Positions 8,474-10,444 of a DNA stretch of 10,444 nucleotides are shown piece after piece. The DNA is from Larix sibirica (lineage: Eukaryota; Streptophyta; Pinopsida; Pinales; Pinaceae), in NCBI GenBank assembly GCA_004151065.3, contig NWUY0303882624.1, positions 1 through 10,444 on the forward strand, in the 5' to 3' direction. Under the pieces are notes generated by a model. It searched no databases, was not told the origin of the DNA, and saw nothing but the letters and a program-made list of their open reading frames with translations. The position numbers and the translations under genes are program-made. The number at the start of each line of letters is the position of its first letter. Position 1 is the first letter of the stretch.

Positions 8474-9090
8474 GGGGCAGCTCTCTTTAAATACTCCACT
8501 CTTCATGTTTTTTTCTCGTTTTTTCAATTTCTAAGGGTGTTTTTCTTTGAGTTAGTATCAATGAATGCTTTTCCAAACATATCAAAGTGTGATGGTGCCT
8601 TGGCCGATTATTAATCGTATTTTTATAAAAAAAGGTATAAAGATCAATCTTAAATCAAAACACTCGAGTTATTTGGGGAAAAGAAAGTGGGTACTAGAGA
8701 GAGATCGCAATCTTGAATTAGCAATACAAGAAGGTATCCGCCGGGGGCTGCAAACAAGGCAATGATGGTGACAATGCTCAAGGCAATGAGAACAAACAAA
8801 TTCATCAAGCATGGCTATGACACTTGAGGAGTTCTGTGAGATTTTGAATTAGGTGAACATAATCGTCCACCAAAACCAAAAGTGGGGTCAAAACCCTCAA
8901 CATAATAATGGAGGCATTTTTGGATCTTGATGATAACCTTTTAAATCTCAATTCCAAAGAAGATGAATACGTTTTTAAGAGAATAAAATGATTTAAGTGC
9001 AGATATATATGATTGTGTGTGGACCACCTCAACAGCCCTCCAATTATGTACACGAGCTGTAACAGTGATCACATGGTTGGAAGAGGAATG
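8474..9090. other. Spacer with a possible decayed gag-like frame
   Basis: A plus-strand frame ending at 8765 carries RDRNLELAIQEGIRRGLQ, a charged helical segment, then a stop. The sequence after it would continue as an Asn/Gly/Gln-rich stretch. This weakly resembles the N-terminal part of plant LTR-retrotransposon gag proteins, but no zinc knuckle, protease or polymerase motif follows. A short inverted repeat CGATTA-T-TAATCG is at 8605-8617. No gene is called. Confidence 0.25.
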
Positions 9091-9094
9091 TCAT

Positions 9095-9120
9095 GCAGGG
9101 GTTGAGGGGGTAGTGCCCTT
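9095..9120. repeat. GC-rich LTR-like motif
   Basis: A short G-rich block followed by GTGCCCTT stands out in AT-rich surroundings. It resembles the 'GGGGT-GAGGGG-AGxGCCCC' motif that recurs in many plant LTR retrotransposon ends. The block is too short to define an element, and no partner LTR is seen in the window. Confidence 0.3.
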
Positions 9121-9541
9121 GCAAACTCTATAGAGTTCAGTGTCGACAACACTATGCACACATAATTCCAAACTTTGCATGTTGAGTTCTGTAGAGATTT
9201 TTGTGGATGGTGATTTCTTATGCAGTTCAGAAATTTCACTTCTTTCATACAGGTTTCTTGGATCTTAACTTGTGAATTTTCAGTCTTGGAGCAGTTTGGA
9301 AATAGAATCAAAACAACGGCAGCATTGGACAATATTTCGATCATTAACAAACTCTTAACTTCTAGGCATTCCAAGAGAAAGACATCAAAGTGTTTTGATA
9401 AGTTTCAGCGTTCTAAGGCAATCTTATCATTCATAAATCAGAGATGAAAACGCTTATTTACAACAGTGAATACAACAACAAAACAACTCTTATCTTCTTC
9501 AATTACAATGTTAATCCACTTAGGATGGTTGTTTTTAACTC
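9121..9541. other. AT-rich spacer with no recognisable gene
   Basis: Overlapping open frames on both strands (minus 9069-9374, plus 9220-9447) have ordinary AT-rich codon content and no motif known to me. I treat both as chance frames. No RNA gene or repeat is visible. Confidence 0.5.
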
Positions 9542-9696
9542 ATGTCAAATCAGTGAGATGTGTATAACTGTAAATTACAAACTAGAAAGAACATAGATGG
9601 TTGAAAATCAAATTTGCAATGTCAAATCAATGAGATGTGTATAACTGGGAATTACAAACTAGAAAGAACATAGATGGTTGAAAAATCAAATTTGCA
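9542..9696. repeat. Tandem duplication, 77/78-bp unit, two copies
   Basis: Unit 1 (9542-9618) and unit 2 (9619-9696) are directly adjacent. They differ by three substitutions and one A insertion in an A-run, so they are about 95% identical. Each starts ATGTCAAATCA and ends AAATTTGCA. A short TTTAAATGAG follows the second copy. Confidence 0.95.
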
Positions 9697-9926
9697 ATTT
9701 AAATGAGTATTAGACAATTGAAACTTTATTAATATTCATAAGGTGGAGTTCATGTACATAGGCATAGTTCTATCACAAGGTTAGTACAATCCAATAGCTT
9801 TCCAAAACTGTAGCTAAGGGAAACCAAGAAAACCCTCGCTCAACCAAAGAGATCTAACAAGCATGAATCACTCAGGCAAGTCCTCCAAGGCTTCAGGTCT
9901 CCTCCTCTTCTTCACTAAGTACAACA

Positions 9927-9979
9927 TAGAGTTTCATTTCAAAACCTTAATCTTCAATGCTCCAAGGGATGAAACTCTA
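9927..9979. repeat. Inverted repeat with 11-bp perfect arms
   Basis: TAGAGTTTCAT (9927-9937) and ATGAAACTCTA (9969-9979) are perfect reverse complements separated by 31 bases. A transcript from either strand could fold into a stem-loop. It lies in the leader part of the minus-strand LTR-like region. Confidence 0.7.
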
Positions 9980-10328
9980 ACCTTTGTCTTCAAGATACTC
10001 CAAAAAGCTCAATAAACCCTAATGAGTCCAAGACAAAGATAGATCGAATACAAATGAAGATATAAAATAAATGATGACTAGTGCACTCCTCTTGTCACAT
10101 CTTTGACACAAGATGGACAAGAAGTAATATCAAAATGATCACTGCCAACCTATTTTCCACAAGACTAAACCCTAGTTCCTCACAAAGATCAAGCTCCAAA
10201 CCAAAACATTCTCTTTAGACTTCGTTACTCTTGAGGTTTTCTCATCAACCCTAGTGACTTCCTCCCAAAGTACAAGTACAAAGTAAGGAGTACAAATAAT
10301 GATGATGAATGAAATAACTCTCTTTCCT

Positions 10329-10338
10329 CTATATATAT
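10329..10338 (-). promoter_or_regulatory. Candidate TATA box on the minus strand
   Basis: The minus strand reads CTCATATATATAGAGG, a strong plant TATA context, about 90 bases inside the palindrome-bearing right edge. No gene follows in this window on that strand, so it fits best as the promoter of the LTR-like region. Confidence 0.4.
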
Positions 10339-10422
10339 GAGAGGTAAGGGAGGCCAACAATACATATGTGGGCCAATGCCCTTACAAGCAACCTACAATA
10401 ATCACATGTAGGCTCACACATG

Positions 10423-10439
10423 TGGAGTGCTACACTCCA
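10423..10439. repeat. Palindrome with 7-bp arms and 3-bp spacer
   Basis: TGGAGTG-CTA-CACTCCA is a perfect 7-bp inverted repeat five bases from the window edge. Two CACATGT words (10403-10409 and 10416-10422) precede it. It could mark an element terminus or a protein-binding site; the sequence beyond the window is needed to tell. Confidence 0.6.
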
Positions 10440-10444
10440 AGGGT

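Larger units (their letters stand above)
9720..10444 (-). mobile_element. Minus-strand LTR-like region, incomplete at the right edge
   Basis: Read on the minus strand this block has the plan of a plant LTR: a palindromic region at 10423-10439, a TATA box near 10329-10338, a long leader without coding capacity and an AATAAA (plus-strand TTTATT, 9725-9730). The plus strand is C-rich and G-poor in the middle, unlike the AT-rich spacer to the left. I see no TG...CA ends, primer-binding site or polymerase, and the element may continue beyond the window. A promoter of an ordinary minus-strand gene is the alternative. Confidence 0.35.

Noticed and set aside
8565-8765. Frame with RDRNLELAIQEGIRRGLQ considered as a retrotransposon gag gene.
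   Set aside because: The match is only a general charged-helix resemblance; no zinc knuckle, protease or polymerase motif follows, so it is mentioned only as a weak possibility.
9069-9374. Minus-strand frame of 101 codons in the 3' flank.
   Set aside because: No domain, no promoter context that I can support, and its C-terminal Pro-rich part is the complement of the GC-rich LTR-like motif at 9095-9120.

Overview
The window looks like nuclear DNA of a seed plant with a large, repeat-rich genome, most likely a conifer. The evidence is a plus-strand intron-exon gene with GT-AG introns, and AT-rich flanks full of decayed retroelements. The strongest clue is a relic of a Penelope-like element carrying a C-terminal GIY-YIG endonuclease; among land plants such elements are known to me mainly from conifers (the Dryad group). 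The species assignment is an inference.

One protein-coding gene is well supported. It occupies 3205-6803 on the plus strand and encodes the C-terminal ~800 residues of an ALE2-like receptor-like serine/threonine kinase. Nine coding blocks are visible: 3205-3300, 3502-3594, 3680 to about 3756 (3' edge unresolved), 3875-3982, 4188-4559, 4665-4949, 5054-5443, 5629-5872 and 6056-6803. In order they encode a Ser/Pro-rich basic extracellular region in small phase-1 exons, a Cys-containing ALE2-type ectodomain, a single membrane span, a complete RD-type kinase domain and a conserved acidic/Ser-rich tail. The signal peptide and first exon(s) were not found, so they probably lie upstream of the window. 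One exon runs into an in-frame TAA at 3757 without a canonical splice donor, the main anomaly in the gene.

Upstream (1-3204), probably inside a long 5' intron, lie a low-complexity C-rich repeat-like stretch (about 250-900), the GIY-YIG relic (about 1170-1570) and a non-LTR reverse-transcriptase relic (about 2200-2760, perhaps to 3060). Both relics are on the plus strand and broken by stops and frameshifts.

Downstream (6804-10444) is the 3' untranslated region with an AATAAA at 6889, then about 3.5 kb with no convincing gene. It holds two young-looking tandem duplications (8408-8473 and 9542-9696), a GC-rich LTR-like motif near 9095 and, at the right end, a minus-strand LTR-like region with a TATA box and two inverted repeats. 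No tRNA, rRNA or CRISPR array was seen.
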